A stretch of DNA of 64,000 bases from Oceanisphaera sp. IT1-181 (lineage in GTDB: Bacteria; Pseudomonadota; Gammaproteobacteria; Enterobacterales; Aeromonadaceae), in NCBI RefSeq assembly GCF_033807535.1, contig NZ_CP136856.1, positions 2,661,001-2,725,000 on the forward strand, in the 5' to 3' direction. How positions within the stretch are numbered: position 1 is the first letter of the stretch; every line of letters begins with the position of its first letter. The notes beneath the pieces are model-generated. The model was given only the letters and a program-made list of their open reading frames with translations. It searched no databases and had not been told where the DNA came from. Positions 8,422 to 16,089 of this stretch are shown here, one piece after another. Made by a program: the position numbers and the translations under genes.

Positions 8422-8617
8422 GCCGTCATCTGCATATTGAAGGCTTGCTTGCGCATCATAGGCAACAGACCGAACAGTTGTTATGCATCGAAATTCCCTA
8501 TGAGCTTGAACAACAAAACATTAATTGTAATCTGTTGGTTTTGCTGACAGAAGATTCAGTCACGCGCCTAGAGCAACGATTGTCTTATTTACTGGAATAA
8601 GTCTGATGGAGTAAGTC

Positions 8618-9577
8618 ATGCCCCTCGCAAGACAGGATGCCCACGCCTTTCATTTTCTGGTCGACATGCTCGAGTCAGTGGAAATTGGCCTAGTAGTATT
8701 AGATTTAGAATTTAAAGTGCAGCTGTGGAATGGCTTTATGGAAAATCACAGCGGGCTTACGTCAACGGCGGTGCGGGAGCAGAATATTTTCTTTCTGTTT
8801 CCTGAATTACCCGCAGCCTGGCTAAAACGAAAAATTGATACCGTAGTAATGCTTAATACCCGCGCCTTTACGTCTTGGGAGTTGCGCCCTTATCTATTTC
8901 GTTTTGGCAGTAGCCGCCCCATTACCGGCACCTTACCTTACATGTATCAAAACGTGACCATTAGCCCGCTAGCTGAGCCAGATGGCACCATAAAACGCGT
9001 TTGTTTGATGGTGTACGATGTCACAGATGTGGCCTGTAGCCGCATCGAGCTAGAACAAGCGAACGCTCAGCTCAATTGTTTAAGTAAAACCGATAACCTA
9101 ACCAAGCTGCTTAATCGCGGCGCCTGGGAAAGCCATCTCAATAGCGAGTTTGAGCGCTTTCGGCGCTACGGTCATGATTGCACACTGATCATGCTCGATA
9201 TCGACAACTTTAAACGCGTCAACGATCAATATGGCCATCAGGCTGGCGATGATGTTATTCGCCACCTCGCCGAGACCATGCGCACTTGCCTGCGCAGTAC
9301 GGATCATTTAGGTCGTTACGGCGGCGAAGAATTTGCCATTATTTTGCCGGAAACCAGCCTTGAAGGCGCCTGTGTAATTGCCGAGCGATTGCGCCAAACC
9401 ATCGCCCAAGCCGAGGTCCGCAGTCACAATGCGAATTTGAGTTATACCGTCAGCTTAGGACTAGCGACCTTGCATAAGCAAACGGCCAGCAGCCAACAAT
9501 GGTTACGCCAAGCGGACGAGGCCTTATATGCGGCCAAGCATGCGGGTAAAAACCAAATGCTGTGTGCGGGCTTGTGA
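8618..9577 (+). CDS. PAS-domain diguanylate cyclase
   Basis: This protein is predicted to make cyclic di-GMP from two GTP. Residues about 12-140 form a PAS-like sensor (VEIGLVVLDLEFKVQLWN), followed by a short helical linker and a GGDEF domain (about 150-319). The active site reads GGEEF (residues 235-239), an accepted active variant, and an RxxD inhibitory site (RSTD, 226-229) lies five residues before it, so product inhibition is expected. No membrane segment is seen, so it is probably cytoplasmic. It starts 17 bp after the broken response regulator-CheC gene with GGAG upstream, so both were probably one operon in which the regulator could have controlled this enzyme. Its stop codon lies in a heptamer array. 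Confidence 0.9.
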   Translation: MPLARQDAHAFHFLVDMLESVEIGLVVLDLEFKVQLWNGFMENHSGLTSTAVREQNIFFLFPELPAAWLKRKIDTVVMLNTRAFTSWELRPYLFRFGSSRPITGTLPYMYQNVTISPLAEPDGTIKRVCLMVYDVTDVACSRIELEQANAQLNCLSKTDNLTKLLNRGAWESHLNSEFERFRRYGHDCTLIMLDIDNFKRVNDQYGHQAGDDVIRHLAETMRTCLRSTDHLGRYGGEEFAIILPETSLEGACVIAERLRQTIAQAEVRSHNANLSYTVSLGLATLHKQTASSQQWLRQADEALYAAKHAGKNQMLCAGL

Positions 9578-9608
9578 GGCGTGAGGCGTGAGGCGTGAGG
9601 CGTGAGGA
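9574..9608 (+). repeat. Class A heptamer array, (GTGAGGC)5
   Basis: Four perfect copies and one near-perfect copy of the 7-bp unit GTGAGGC are present. The TGA of the first unit is the stop codon of the diguanylate cyclase gene. Confidence 0.9.
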
Positions 9609-9663
9609 AAAAGAATAACGCTACTTTCCAAAGCGCCCAGAGAATAAAAACAAACACAGATCA

Positions 9664-9698
9664 AAAAGCCCCGTCGCATTCACGACTGGGCTTTTGTT
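9664..9698. terminator. Bidirectional intrinsic terminator
   Basis: A hairpin with AAAAGCCC and GGGCTTTT outer arms and a GTCG/CGAC inner stem is followed by T-rich DNA on both strands. It lies between the convergent diguanylate cyclase and fabV genes. Confidence 0.8.
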
Positions 9699-9723
9699 TT
9701 GTGCTTAACCGTTAGTTAACGGT

Positions 9724-10923
9724 TTACGCCAGTTCAATCACTTCAAAGCTGACTTGTGGATCTACGTCTGCTTCATAATCAACGCCGGTCAGGCCAAAAC
9801 CGAACAAACGCAAAAATTCATCTTTGTAACCCTGATAATCGGTTAACTGATAAATATTGTCGTCTTTAACTTGAGACCAAATTTCACGACAAGCATCTTG
9901 TACCACATCACGCAATTCCCAGTCATCCAAACGCAGACGATTTTCTTCATCCAGCGGAGCCGGCTGCTCACCATACAATTGGGTGGTGAACAAGCGCTGA
10001 ATTTGCTCGATACAGCCTTCGTGAATGCCTTGCTCTTTCATCACCTTAAAGGCCATGGAAATATACAAAGGCATCACCGGAATGGCCGCAGATGCTTGAG
10101 TAACAACCGACTTCAGCACGGCTACGTGGGCATTACCGCCATGAGCTTTCAGCTTGGCATCAATGGCGTGCGCGGCGCGATCTAAGTCTTCTTTGGCTTT
10201 GCCCAAAGTGCCGTGCCAGTAAATAGGCCAGGTTAAGCTAGTGCCGATGTAGGAATACGCCACCGACTTAGCGCCGTCCGCCAATACGCCTGCATCCGCC
10301 AGCGCATTCATCCACAATTCCCAATCTTGACCGCCCATCACTTGAATGGTGTCGGCAATTTCTTGTTCATTAGCTGGCTCAACGAGCGCTTCAATCAACA
10401 CATCTTTATTGGTGTCGAGCGCGGTAGACTTATACACCTCGCCAATCGGCTTTAACGCAGAGCGTACTACTTCGCCAGTGTCTGGCATTTTGCGCACCGG
10501 TGACGCCAGTGAATAGACCACTAGGTCAATTTGACCCAAGTCTAGCTTGATCAACTCTATCACTTGCTCACGGCAGGCATTAGAGAAGGCGTCACCGTTG
10601 ATGCTCTTCGAATACAAACCTTCGGCCTTGGCGGCTTTATCAAAGGCGGCAGAATTGTACCAACCGGCAGAGGCAGTTTTTTTCTCGGTGGCCGCTTTTT
10701 CAAAAAACACGCCGATCGTGGCCGCATCACTGCCAAAAGCAGCATTAATGCGTGAGGCCAAGCCATAGCCCGTAGAAGCGCCAATCACCAGCACCTTTTT
10801 AGGGCCATGTTCCAGTTTGCCATTGGCTTTTACGTAAGCAATTTGCTCGGCTACGTTCGCCGCACAACCAACAGGATGGGTAGTAGTACAGATAAAGCCA
10901 CGAACCTTGGGTTTAATAATCAT
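9724..10923 (-). CDS. fabV: Trans-2-enoyl-ACP (CoA) reductase FabV
   Basis: FabV carries out the last, NADH-dependent reduction in each fatty-acid elongation cycle. The 399 residues match the family length. The nucleotide-binding motif GASTGYGLASR is at about 48-58. The catalytic Tyr and Lys sit in the FabV-specific Y-x8-K spacing (Tyr235 and Lys244 in YWHGTLGKAK), longer than the spacing in FabI. FabV enzymes are known for low sensitivity to triclosan, which is family knowledge rather than something tested here. The ATG at 10923 matches the conserved N-terminus MIIKPKVRGFICTTTHPVGC. It appears monocistronic, with a terminator just downstream. Confidence 0.97.
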   Translation of the reverse strand: MIIKPKVRGFICTTTHPVGCAANVAEQIAYVKANGKLEHGPKKVLVIGASTGYGLASRINAAFGSDAATIGVFFEKAATEKKTASAGWYNSAAFDKAAKAEGLYSKSINGDAFSNACREQVIELIKLDLGQIDLVVYSLASPVRKMPDTGEVVRSALKPIGEVYKSTALDTNKDVLIEALVEPANEQEIADTIQVMGGQDWELWMNALADAGVLADGAKSVAYSYIGTSLTWPIYWHGTLGKAKEDLDRAAHAIDAKLKAHGGNAHVAVLKSVVTQASAAIPVMPLYISMAFKVMKEQGIHEGCIEQIQRLFTTQLYGEQPAPLDEENRLRLDDWELRDVVQDACREIWSQVKDDNIYQLTDYQGYKDEFLRLFGFGLTGVDYEADVDPQVSFEVIELA

Positions 10924-11037
10924 GAAGTTATGTGCCTCAGTTGCTCTTAGAAAGAGTTCTTAGATAGATGCTAAAGATACCTTATTCTAAAGCAAAGTGA
11001 GGTAGGAACCAAAGCGGGAAGACAGACCTTAGGGACT

Positions 11038-11100
11038 CTCGCAACGGAATCCACAGAACCCACAGAAAAATAGTGATCAAATCTGAAAAAAATTTTATTG
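11038..11100 (+). repeat. Half copy of the CCACGGAA element
   Basis: CGCAACGGAATCCACAGAA followed by GAAAAATAGTGATCAAATCT closely matches the left arm of the elements at 15044 and 51232. No matching right arm is clear downstream. The rest of the 10924-11353 gap holds the heptamer array at 11246 and no gene. Confidence 0.6.
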
Positions 11101-11245
11101 ATAACTGCCTAACAAAAGGCAGCAGCACGCTCTCTTAAAGCCATTAGGTTTAGTTGTTATCAATCAAATGCTTTGGTCTTTCGATCAGATACTGGCTGTC
11201 GTTTTCACCTTCCAGCTCTCAGCTTCTGGCTGACTGCTTGTCTTT

Positions 11246-11283
11246 CTTCCACCTCACCCTTCACGCTTCACTCCTCACGCCCT
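11246..11283 (-). repeat. Class A heptamer array in a divergent gap
   Basis: On the minus strand, units GTGAGGA, GTGAAGC, GTGAAGG and GTGAGGT abut. Unlike most arrays here it does not follow the stop codon of a gene on its strand: it lies between the divergent fabV and radD. Confidence 0.7.
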
Positions 11284-11353
11284 TTATTTTTGATTTTCGA
11301 GCTTTTTCTGCGCACACTGTTGCTCTGTTCGCTTACCGCTTTAGTGATAACTC

Positions 11354-13108
11354 ATGTTTACCCTGCGCCCTTATCAGCAAGAGGCGGTGGAGCGCACGCT
11401 CAACTATTTCCGCCGCCATGATGACCCCGCCGTATTAGTGCTGCCCACGGGTGCGGGTAAGAGCTTGGTGATCGCAGAATTAGCGCACCTCGCCCGAGGG
11501 CGCGTCTTGGTATTGGCGCACGTGAAAGAGCTGGTAGAGCAAAACCACGCTAAGTATCAAAGCTATGGCCAAGACGCAGCGATATTCTCGGCGGGCTTGG
11601 GTAAAAAAGAGGCCCACACTCAGGTGGTGTTTGGCTCTGTGCAATCAGTGTCGCGCAACTTGGAGGCTTTTAGCCAATTTAGCTTAGTTGTCATCGACGA
11701 ATGCCACCGAGTATCCGATGACGACGACAGCCAATACTTACAAGTAGTAAATCACCTGCGTGAGTCCAACCCTAAGCTCAAGGTGCTGGGCCTTACGGCG
11801 ACGCCCTATCGCTTAGGCATGGGCTGGATTTACCAAACCCATTATCATGGCTTTGTACGCAGCCGTAAGCCGCGCTTTTTTAGGCATTGCTTGTTTGAGC
11901 TGCCGCTACGCCTGATGATCAAACAAGGTTATCTTTGCCCGCCAGATATCGTCGATGCGCCTGTGGTGCATTATGATTTTTCAAGGCTCTATGAACAGGG
12001 CTTATTTACCGAGCAAGCATTAGAACAGGAGCTGGCGCGCCAACCCAGAGTTACGCCGCACATAGTGCAACAAATTCAAGACTATGCGGTTGAACGCGTG
12101 GGCGTGATGGTGTTTGCCAGCACGGTGCGCCACGCGGCGGAAGTAGCTGGGCTGTTGCCTGTAGCGCAAACCGCACTCATTACTGGCGATACCCCAGGGC
12201 CTGAGCGCGATGAGATTATTCGCCGCTTTAAGGCCCGCGAGCTGAAGTTTTTAGTGAACGTGTCTGTGCTGACTACTGGCTTTGATGCACCGCACGTGGA
12301 TGTGATTGCCCTTCTGCGCCCCACCCAATCGGTGGCGCTGTATCAGCAAATTATTGGTCGTGGCTTGCGCTTAAGTCCTGGTAAAACCGACTGTTTAGTG
12401 CTGGATTATGCGGGTAACAATATGGACATTTTCGCTCCAGATGTGGGCGAGCCCAGACCCAACCCAGATACTACACAGGTGCAAGTGCTGTGCCCGGCTT
12501 GTGGCTTTGCCAATATTTTTTGGGGTAAAACTGACGAACAAGGCAATGTGTTGGAGCACTTTGGCCGTCGCTGTCAGGGTTTATTCACTCATGAAGACGA
12601 GCCAGATGAATTAGGCGAACCCTGCGGTTATCGCTTTCGCTTTAAATCTTGCCCGCAATGCTTGGCTGAAAATGACATCGCCGCCCGCCAGTGCCACGAC
12701 TGCGGTTGTGTGTTGGTGGATCCCGACAAGAAGCTAAAAGAAGCGCTGGCGCTCAAAGACGCATTAATCTTGCGCTGTGCTGGCATGAGCTTAATTGAAG
12801 GCACCGGAAAATTTGGCCCAGCCCTCAAAGCCACCTATTACGATGAAGACGGCACTGAACTACAGCAATGGTATGCTTTTGACGCTAAGGGCAAGACGGG
12901 GCGTTTTTTTCTCGAATTTGTACGTCCCCACTGGCCTGCCCCAAGTTTTGAACCTGAGTTTAATAACTTGGCCGATGTGTTGGCGCTGGCCGAAAAGTTT
13001 CGCCACCCAGACTTTGTCATCGCCCGCAAACATAAAAAAGGCTGGCGCGTCAAAGAAACCCTGTTTGATTACCAAGGCCGGTTTCGACTGGCGAATGCTT
13101 TATCTTAA
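11354..13108 (+). CDS. radD: RadD-like superfamily 2 DNA helicase
   Basis: This 584-residue protein matches the length and plan of E. coli RadD (YejH), which acts in double-strand break repair with RecA. Visible motifs are Walker A LPTGAGKS (about residue 32), DECH in VIDECHRVSDDD, GLTATPYR, and motif VI QIIGRGLRLS. The C-terminal third holds several cysteine pairs (CPACGF, CGYRFRFKSCPQC, CHDCGC) that form the zinc-binding region. Residues before DNA-distal motifs are complete and no frameshift is seen. The ATG at 11354 gives the standard MFTLRPYQQEAV start. E. coli yejK, yejL and yejM homologues lie 48 kb away in this window. Confidence 0.9.
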   Translation: MFTLRPYQQEAVERTLNYFRRHDDPAVLVLPTGAGKSLVIAELAHLARGRVLVLAHVKELVEQNHAKYQSYGQDAAIFSAGLGKKEAHTQVVFGSVQSVSRNLEAFSQFSLVVIDECHRVSDDDDSQYLQVVNHLRESNPKLKVLGLTATPYRLGMGWIYQTHYHGFVRSRKPRFFRHCLFELPLRLMIKQGYLCPPDIVDAPVVHYDFSRLYEQGLFTEQALEQELARQPRVTPHIVQQIQDYAVERVGVMVFASTVRHAAEVAGLLPVAQTALITGDTPGPERDEIIRRFKARELKFLVNVSVLTTGFDAPHVDVIALLRPTQSVALYQQIIGRGLRLSPGKTDCLVLDYAGNNMDIFAPDVGEPRPNPDTTQVQVLCPACGFANIFWGKTDEQGNVLEHFGRRCQGLFTHEDEPDELGEPCGYRFRFKSCPQCLAENDIAARQCHDCGCVLVDPDKKLKEALALKDALILRCAGMSLIEGTGKFGPALKATYYDEDGTELQQWYAFDAKGKTGRFFLEFVRPHWPAPSFEPEFNNLADVLALAEKFRHPDFVIARKHKKGWRVKETLFDYQGRFRLANALS

Positions 13109-13171
13109 GGCGAAAACAACGCCGTACGCTGTAAGCCGTACGCTATATGTAAAAAGAAAACACTCGCCCTC

Positions 13172-13258
13172 GTAGGCGTAAGGCGTAAGACGTAAGACGT
13201 AAGACGTAAGACGTAAGGCGTAAGGCGTAAGGCGTAAGGCGTAAGACGTAAGACGTAA
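13172..13258 (+). repeat. Class A heptamer array, about 12 units of GTAAGRC
   Basis: About twelve consecutive 7-bp units alternate between blocks of GTAAGGC and GTAAGAC. The array starts about 65 bp after the radD stop. A degenerate GTA/CGC-rich stretch fills the distance between. Blocks of identical variants suggest slippage. Confidence 0.9.
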
Positions 13259-13301
13259 ATTATTCAATCATCATTTTATTACTGAAAACGAAGAGACATT
13301 A

Positions 13302-14756
13302 ATGCGTTCAACTATTGTCGGCCTTTCGGCCTTGCTGCTCAGCGTGAGTGCGGTGGTTAATACCGCTCATGCCGCTGTTTCACCTGCCCCCGCTAATGGC
13401 CAAGCGGCCTGGATACTGGCAGATGCCAACACAGGAAACATTGAAGCCAGCCACAACAGTGAGCTGTTATTAAAACCCGCGTCTACGCAAAAGTTAGTGA
13501 CCACCTTGGCGGGCGCCTTAGCGCTAGGCCCAGATTGGCGCTACCAAACGCAAGTCTATTATCGCGGCGTGCTTGATAATGGTCATTTAGTGGGGGATTT
13601 ATTGGTCGACTTCGTCGGTGACCCCACCCTAAAGCGTGAGCAGTTACGTGACTTACTTAAGCGCAGCGGCGTCAAGCAAGTCAGCGGCAACCTGCTACTT
13701 AATCAACAGCGTTTTAGCGGCTACGACCGAGGCAATGGTTGGTCTTGGAATGACTTAAGCGTGTGTTATACCGCTCCTGTAGCGGCGCTAATTTTAGACC
13801 GCAACTGCGTTCAAGGTGCTTTGTATGCCAACACTGGCCAAGCGGCGCGCGCCACAGTGCCTGCCCATCAGCCCGTTAAGGTCAGTGCCGAGGTTGAAGT
13901 GGTGAACAGTACCGAGCAAAAACGCAGCTTTTGCTCGTTGGATGTAGAGATGACACCGCCTAACCAATACCGTCTTACGGGCTGCATTGGCCCGCGCAAA
14001 GAGCCGTGGCCCTTACGTTTTGCCATTCAAGATGTGAACGCTTGGGGCCAAGATTTAAGCCGTTGGGCGCTGGGGCAAGCGGGCATTCGTCTCTCTGGCA
14101 CTATTAAAGACAGCCGCATTCACGTGCAAACAGGCACTCACTTAGCCGCGCAGGATTGGCAGCCAGTGGCCAGCCATCAATCGCCGACCTTAAAAGAGCT
14201 AAGTCGCACCATCTTAGAGCACTCAGATAATCTGTATGCAGACAGCTTGTTGCGCACGCTCGGTGCCGAACATTTTCGCCAGCCCGGCAGCTTCGCTAAC
14301 GGCACGGCAGCGGTGCGCGAAATACTGCTGCAAGAGGCCAATCTCGACTTAGGACCCAGCTGGCTGGCAGATGGCTCAGGGTTATCGGCGCACAATTTAC
14401 TGCGCGCCCAAGACTTGTTAGCCGTGTTGTTAGTGATTGCGAATGAACCGCGCGCTCAGTGGTTAAAGACGTTATTACCGGTCAGTGGCGAAAGCGGCAC
14501 CTTGTTGTATCGCAAGAGCGTGCAAGACCCCAGCCTAAAAGGCAAAATTCAAGCGAAAACCGGCACCATTGCTCATGTGCAAAACTTGGCCGGATTTTTA
14601 GATACCAACGGCGGCCAACAGAAAGTGTTTGTGCTGTTACAAAATGGCTTATCTATTAGCCCACAGCATGAAAAAGACATAGCCGCCGGCGTTGGCGAAT
14701 GGCCAGCACGGCGCTTTGAGCGTGAGTGGCTCACGGAGCAAGTGAAAAGTGATTAG
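13302..14756 (+). CDS. dacB: D-alanyl-D-alanine carboxypeptidase/endopeptidase (PBP4)
   Basis: This periplasmic class C penicillin-binding protein trims and cleaves peptidoglycan cross-links. A signal peptide of about 24 residues ends TAHAA. The three active-site motifs are present: S61-x-x-K64 (PASTQK), SDN in EHSDNLYAD near residue 307, and KTG in IQAKTGTIAH near 425. The long insert between the first and second motifs (about residues 95-280) is the mark of PBP4-type enzymes. The length of 484 residues is typical. It ends in KSD with the stop TAG in the first unit of a downstream repeat array. The ATG at 13302 directly precedes the signal sequence. Confidence 0.95.
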   Translation: MRSTIVGLSALLLSVSAVVNTAHAAVSPAPANGQAAWILADANTGNIEASHNSELLLKPASTQKLVTTLAGALALGPDWRYQTQVYYRGVLDNGHLVGDLLVDFVGDPTLKREQLRDLLKRSGVKQVSGNLLLNQQRFSGYDRGNGWSWNDLSVCYTAPVAALILDRNCVQGALYANTGQAARATVPAHQPVKVSAEVEVVNSTEQKRSFCSLDVEMTPPNQYRLTGCIGPRKEPWPLRFAIQDVNAWGQDLSRWALGQAGIRLSGTIKDSRIHVQTGTHLAAQDWQPVASHQSPTLKELSRTILEHSDNLYADSLLRTLGAEHFRQPGSFANGTAAVREILLQEANLDLGPSWLADGSGLSAHNLLRAQDLLAVLLVIANEPRAQWLKTLLPVSGESGTLLYRKSVQDPSLKGKIQAKTGTIAHVQNLAGFLDTNGGQQKVFVLLQNGLSISPQHEKDIAAGVGEWPARRFEREWLTEQVKSD

Positions 14757-14814
14757 GGATTAGGGAGTGGTGAGTGGTGAGTGGTGAGTGGTGAGTGGTG
14801 AGTGGTGAGTAAAT
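14751..14814 (+). repeat. Class A heptamer array over the dacB stop
   Basis: Two GATTAGG units and six GAGTGGT units form a 7-bp tandem array. The first unit supplies the dacB stop TAG. Read across unit junctions, the array contains TGA once per unit. Confidence 0.9.
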
Positions 14815-14821
14815 AAAGTAT

Positions 14822-14850
14822 AGCGCCACGGCGCTAAGCACCAAGCTCAA
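14822..14850 (+). repeat. Class B heptamer array
   Basis: Four AGCRCCN-like units with one 1-bp indel end in AGCTCAA. It directly follows the class A array downstream of dacB. Confidence 0.65.
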
Positions 14851-14873
14851 TAAGAAGCGGTGTTTATCCCTAT

Positions 14874-14963
14874 GCCGTCATCCTGATAAAAATCAGGATC
14901 TCGCTTTGATCTTTAGGCTTTAAACATAAAAGCGAGATACCGGAGCGAGTCCGGTATGACAGC
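14874..14963 (+). repeat. ATCCTGAT/TCAGGAT palindromic element
   Basis: A hairpin ATCCTGAT-aaaa-ATCAGGAT is followed by CTCGCTTT, a spacer, AAAGCGAGATACCGGA and a second dyad TCCGGTATGAC. It is the same family as 2909-3005 in the other orientation. A partial copy of the left half follows at 14986-15030. Confidence 0.8.
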
Positions 14964-14985
14964 AAATAATCAAAACCTAGCCCTC

Positions 14986-15030
14986 TGCCGTCATCCTGAC
15001 GCACGTCAGGATCTCGCTTTAGATCTTTAA
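14986..15030 (+). repeat. Partial ATCCTGA/TCAGGAT element
   Basis: This is a second left half: CCGTCATCCTGACG, a GTCAGGAT return arm and CTCGCTTT, without the right half. It sits directly upstream of the CCACGGAA element. Confidence 0.7.
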
Positions 15031-15043
15031 AGACTAAAACCTA

Positions 15044-15227
15044 TTTGCCACGGAAGGCACGGACAAAGGTCGGAAAAATAGTGATCAGATCTGAAAGAGC
15101 CAAAGCTAAGATCAAAGCCTTCATTGTTAAAAACTAACTACCAAACCATCAGCAGGCGAGCTCTTACAATAAATAGGCTCTTGTCAGTTTTGATTTTTTC
15201 TGCTGGTTCCGTGGATTCCGTGGCAAG
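15044..15227 (+). repeat. CCACGGAA inverted-repeat element
   Basis: The left end TTTGCCACGGAAGGCACGG is inversely repeated at the right end (GGTTCCGTGGATTCCGTGGCAA). Just inside the left arm is a block starting GGAAAAATAGTGATCAGATC that is identical in the element at 51232. No open frame is present. Together with the arrays upstream it fills the 14757-15336 gap. Confidence 0.8.
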
Positions 15228-15336
15228 ATAATGTTTGGAACTTGATTTTTCGGTAGCTGATCGCTTACAGCTCTCGGCTGACAGCTGCGCTTCACACCTG
15301 TTAAACTGGGTACAATTAATTCGTTAGGAGATAGAT

Positions 15337-15600
15337 ATGTTTGTAGTTATTTTTGGTCGTCCTGGTTGTCCTTTTTGTGTGCGCGCCAAAGAGCTGGCCG
15401 AAAAGTTAACCGCGCAACGCGATGACTTCGAGTTTCGCTATATCGACATTCACGCAGAAGGCATTTCTCAAGCCGATTTAGAGAAAACCGTGGGTAAGCC
15501 GGTAGAAACCGTGCCGCAAATCTTCCTCGACCAAGCACACATTGGCGGCTACACCGAATTTGAAGCCTACGCCAAAGCTAACTTAGGCTTGTTTGATTAA
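15337..15600 (+). CDS. grxA: Glutaredoxin 1
   Basis: GrxA is a small glutathione-dependent dithiol oxidoreductase that reduces ribonucleotide reductase and protein disulfides. The 87 residues carry the active site C11-P-F-C14 in FGRPGCPFCVRAKELAEKL. The cis-proline region ETVPQIF (near residue 61) and the glycine pair in HIGGYTEF complete the glutathione site. Length and the CPFC motif fit the GrxA class rather than GrxC (CPYC). A good AGGAG ribosome site precedes the ATG. A strong terminator follows at 15679, so the gene is its own unit. Confidence 0.95.
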   Translation: MFVVIFGRPGCPFCVRAKELAEKLTAQRDDFEFRYIDIHAEGISQADLEKTVGKPVETVPQIFLDQAHIGGYTEFEAYAKANLGLFD

Positions 15601-15620
15601 GCACAAGTGTGATTAAACAC

Positions 15621-15634
15621 AGCGCCGAGCTAAT
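15621..15634 (+). repeat. Two-unit class B heptamer
   Basis: AGCGCCG is followed directly by AGCTAAT, 20 bp after the grxA stop. Confidence 0.45.
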
Positions 15635-15678
15635 AAATAAAACTGAGCACTAGACGGTAAGCGTTTACCTCTCAGCAT

Positions 15679-15713
15679 AAAAAAACATCGAGCCGCAAAC
15701 TCGATGTTTTTTT
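15679..15713 (+). terminator. grxA intrinsic terminator
   Basis: The stem AAACATCGAG/CTCGATGTTT with a 7-nt loop is flanked by an A-run and a T-run. Beyond it, up to the alaA start at 16090, the gap holds only the class B array at 15819. An open frame at 15892-16083 has no gene-like features. Confidence 0.9.
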
Positions 15714-15818
15714 GGTTTGTGCTGGCGGCACAGCTATTTATTTAACATTAACACTGCTCCTCACTAGCACAGAGTTCAGTCTTAGAGCAGAGAATATCAA
15801 GTGCCACAATGTCTTTTG

Positions 15819-15853
15819 TTGAGCTGGGCGCTCGGCGCTGGGTGCTTAGCGCT
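15819..15853 (-). repeat. Class B heptamer array, 5 units
   Basis: On the minus strand five 7-bp units fit AGCRCYN and end in AGCTCAA, the same terminal unit as at 212-246. Confidence 0.8.
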
Positions 15854-16089
15854 GTTTTTTCATCACAATCCTCTGCTTACCCCTTTTCATCTTGGCTACA
15901 AAGTCTCATCATGGGCTCATATCTCTTTATTTTATTAACCAGCCCTTACTGCCTATTTTTCACTCTTCTTTGATCACGCCCTTGTTAGAGAAACTCTGTT
16001 GTCAGAAAGCAGCAGCGAAAAAACAACGTGAAAAAAGCGGAGATGACAGCCAAGCCAAGCTGGTGCCTATGTTGAGGCCATGAACACTT

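Larger units (their letters stand above)
7407..8600 (+). pseudogene. Response regulator-CheC protein, interrupted by insertion
   Basis: The intact protein would have about 339 residues. Residues 1-120 form a receiver domain with Asp9/Asp10, the phosphoacceptor Asp54 (LFLDLNMPELDG) and the lysine in INKPI. After a linker comes a CheC/CheX-like domain. The frame stops at 8253-8255 inside an inserted element, leaving a 282-residue product. The rest of the CheC domain resumes in the same frame at 8412 and ends at 8600 with LEQRLSYLLE. Deleting one 10-bp duplicate plus the 164-bp element joins GQPHLL to GRHLHIEG, which fits related proteins. Relatives occur beside diguanylate cyclases, as here. 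The truncated product may keep a phosphorylatable receiver; the CheC part should be non-functional. Confidence 0.85.

Noticed and set aside
8418..8600. 60-codon frame as a separate small gene
   Set aside because: It is the in-frame C-terminus of the interrupted CheC domain. Its apparent TTG start is inside the target duplication.
13172..13258. Tandem repeats resembling a small CRISPR array
   Set aside because: The units are 7 bp, contiguous and without spacers, and no cas gene is in the window.
15892..16083. 63-codon frame directly before alaA
   Set aside because: There is no ribosome site, domain or leader-peptide pattern, and it lies in spacer DNA.
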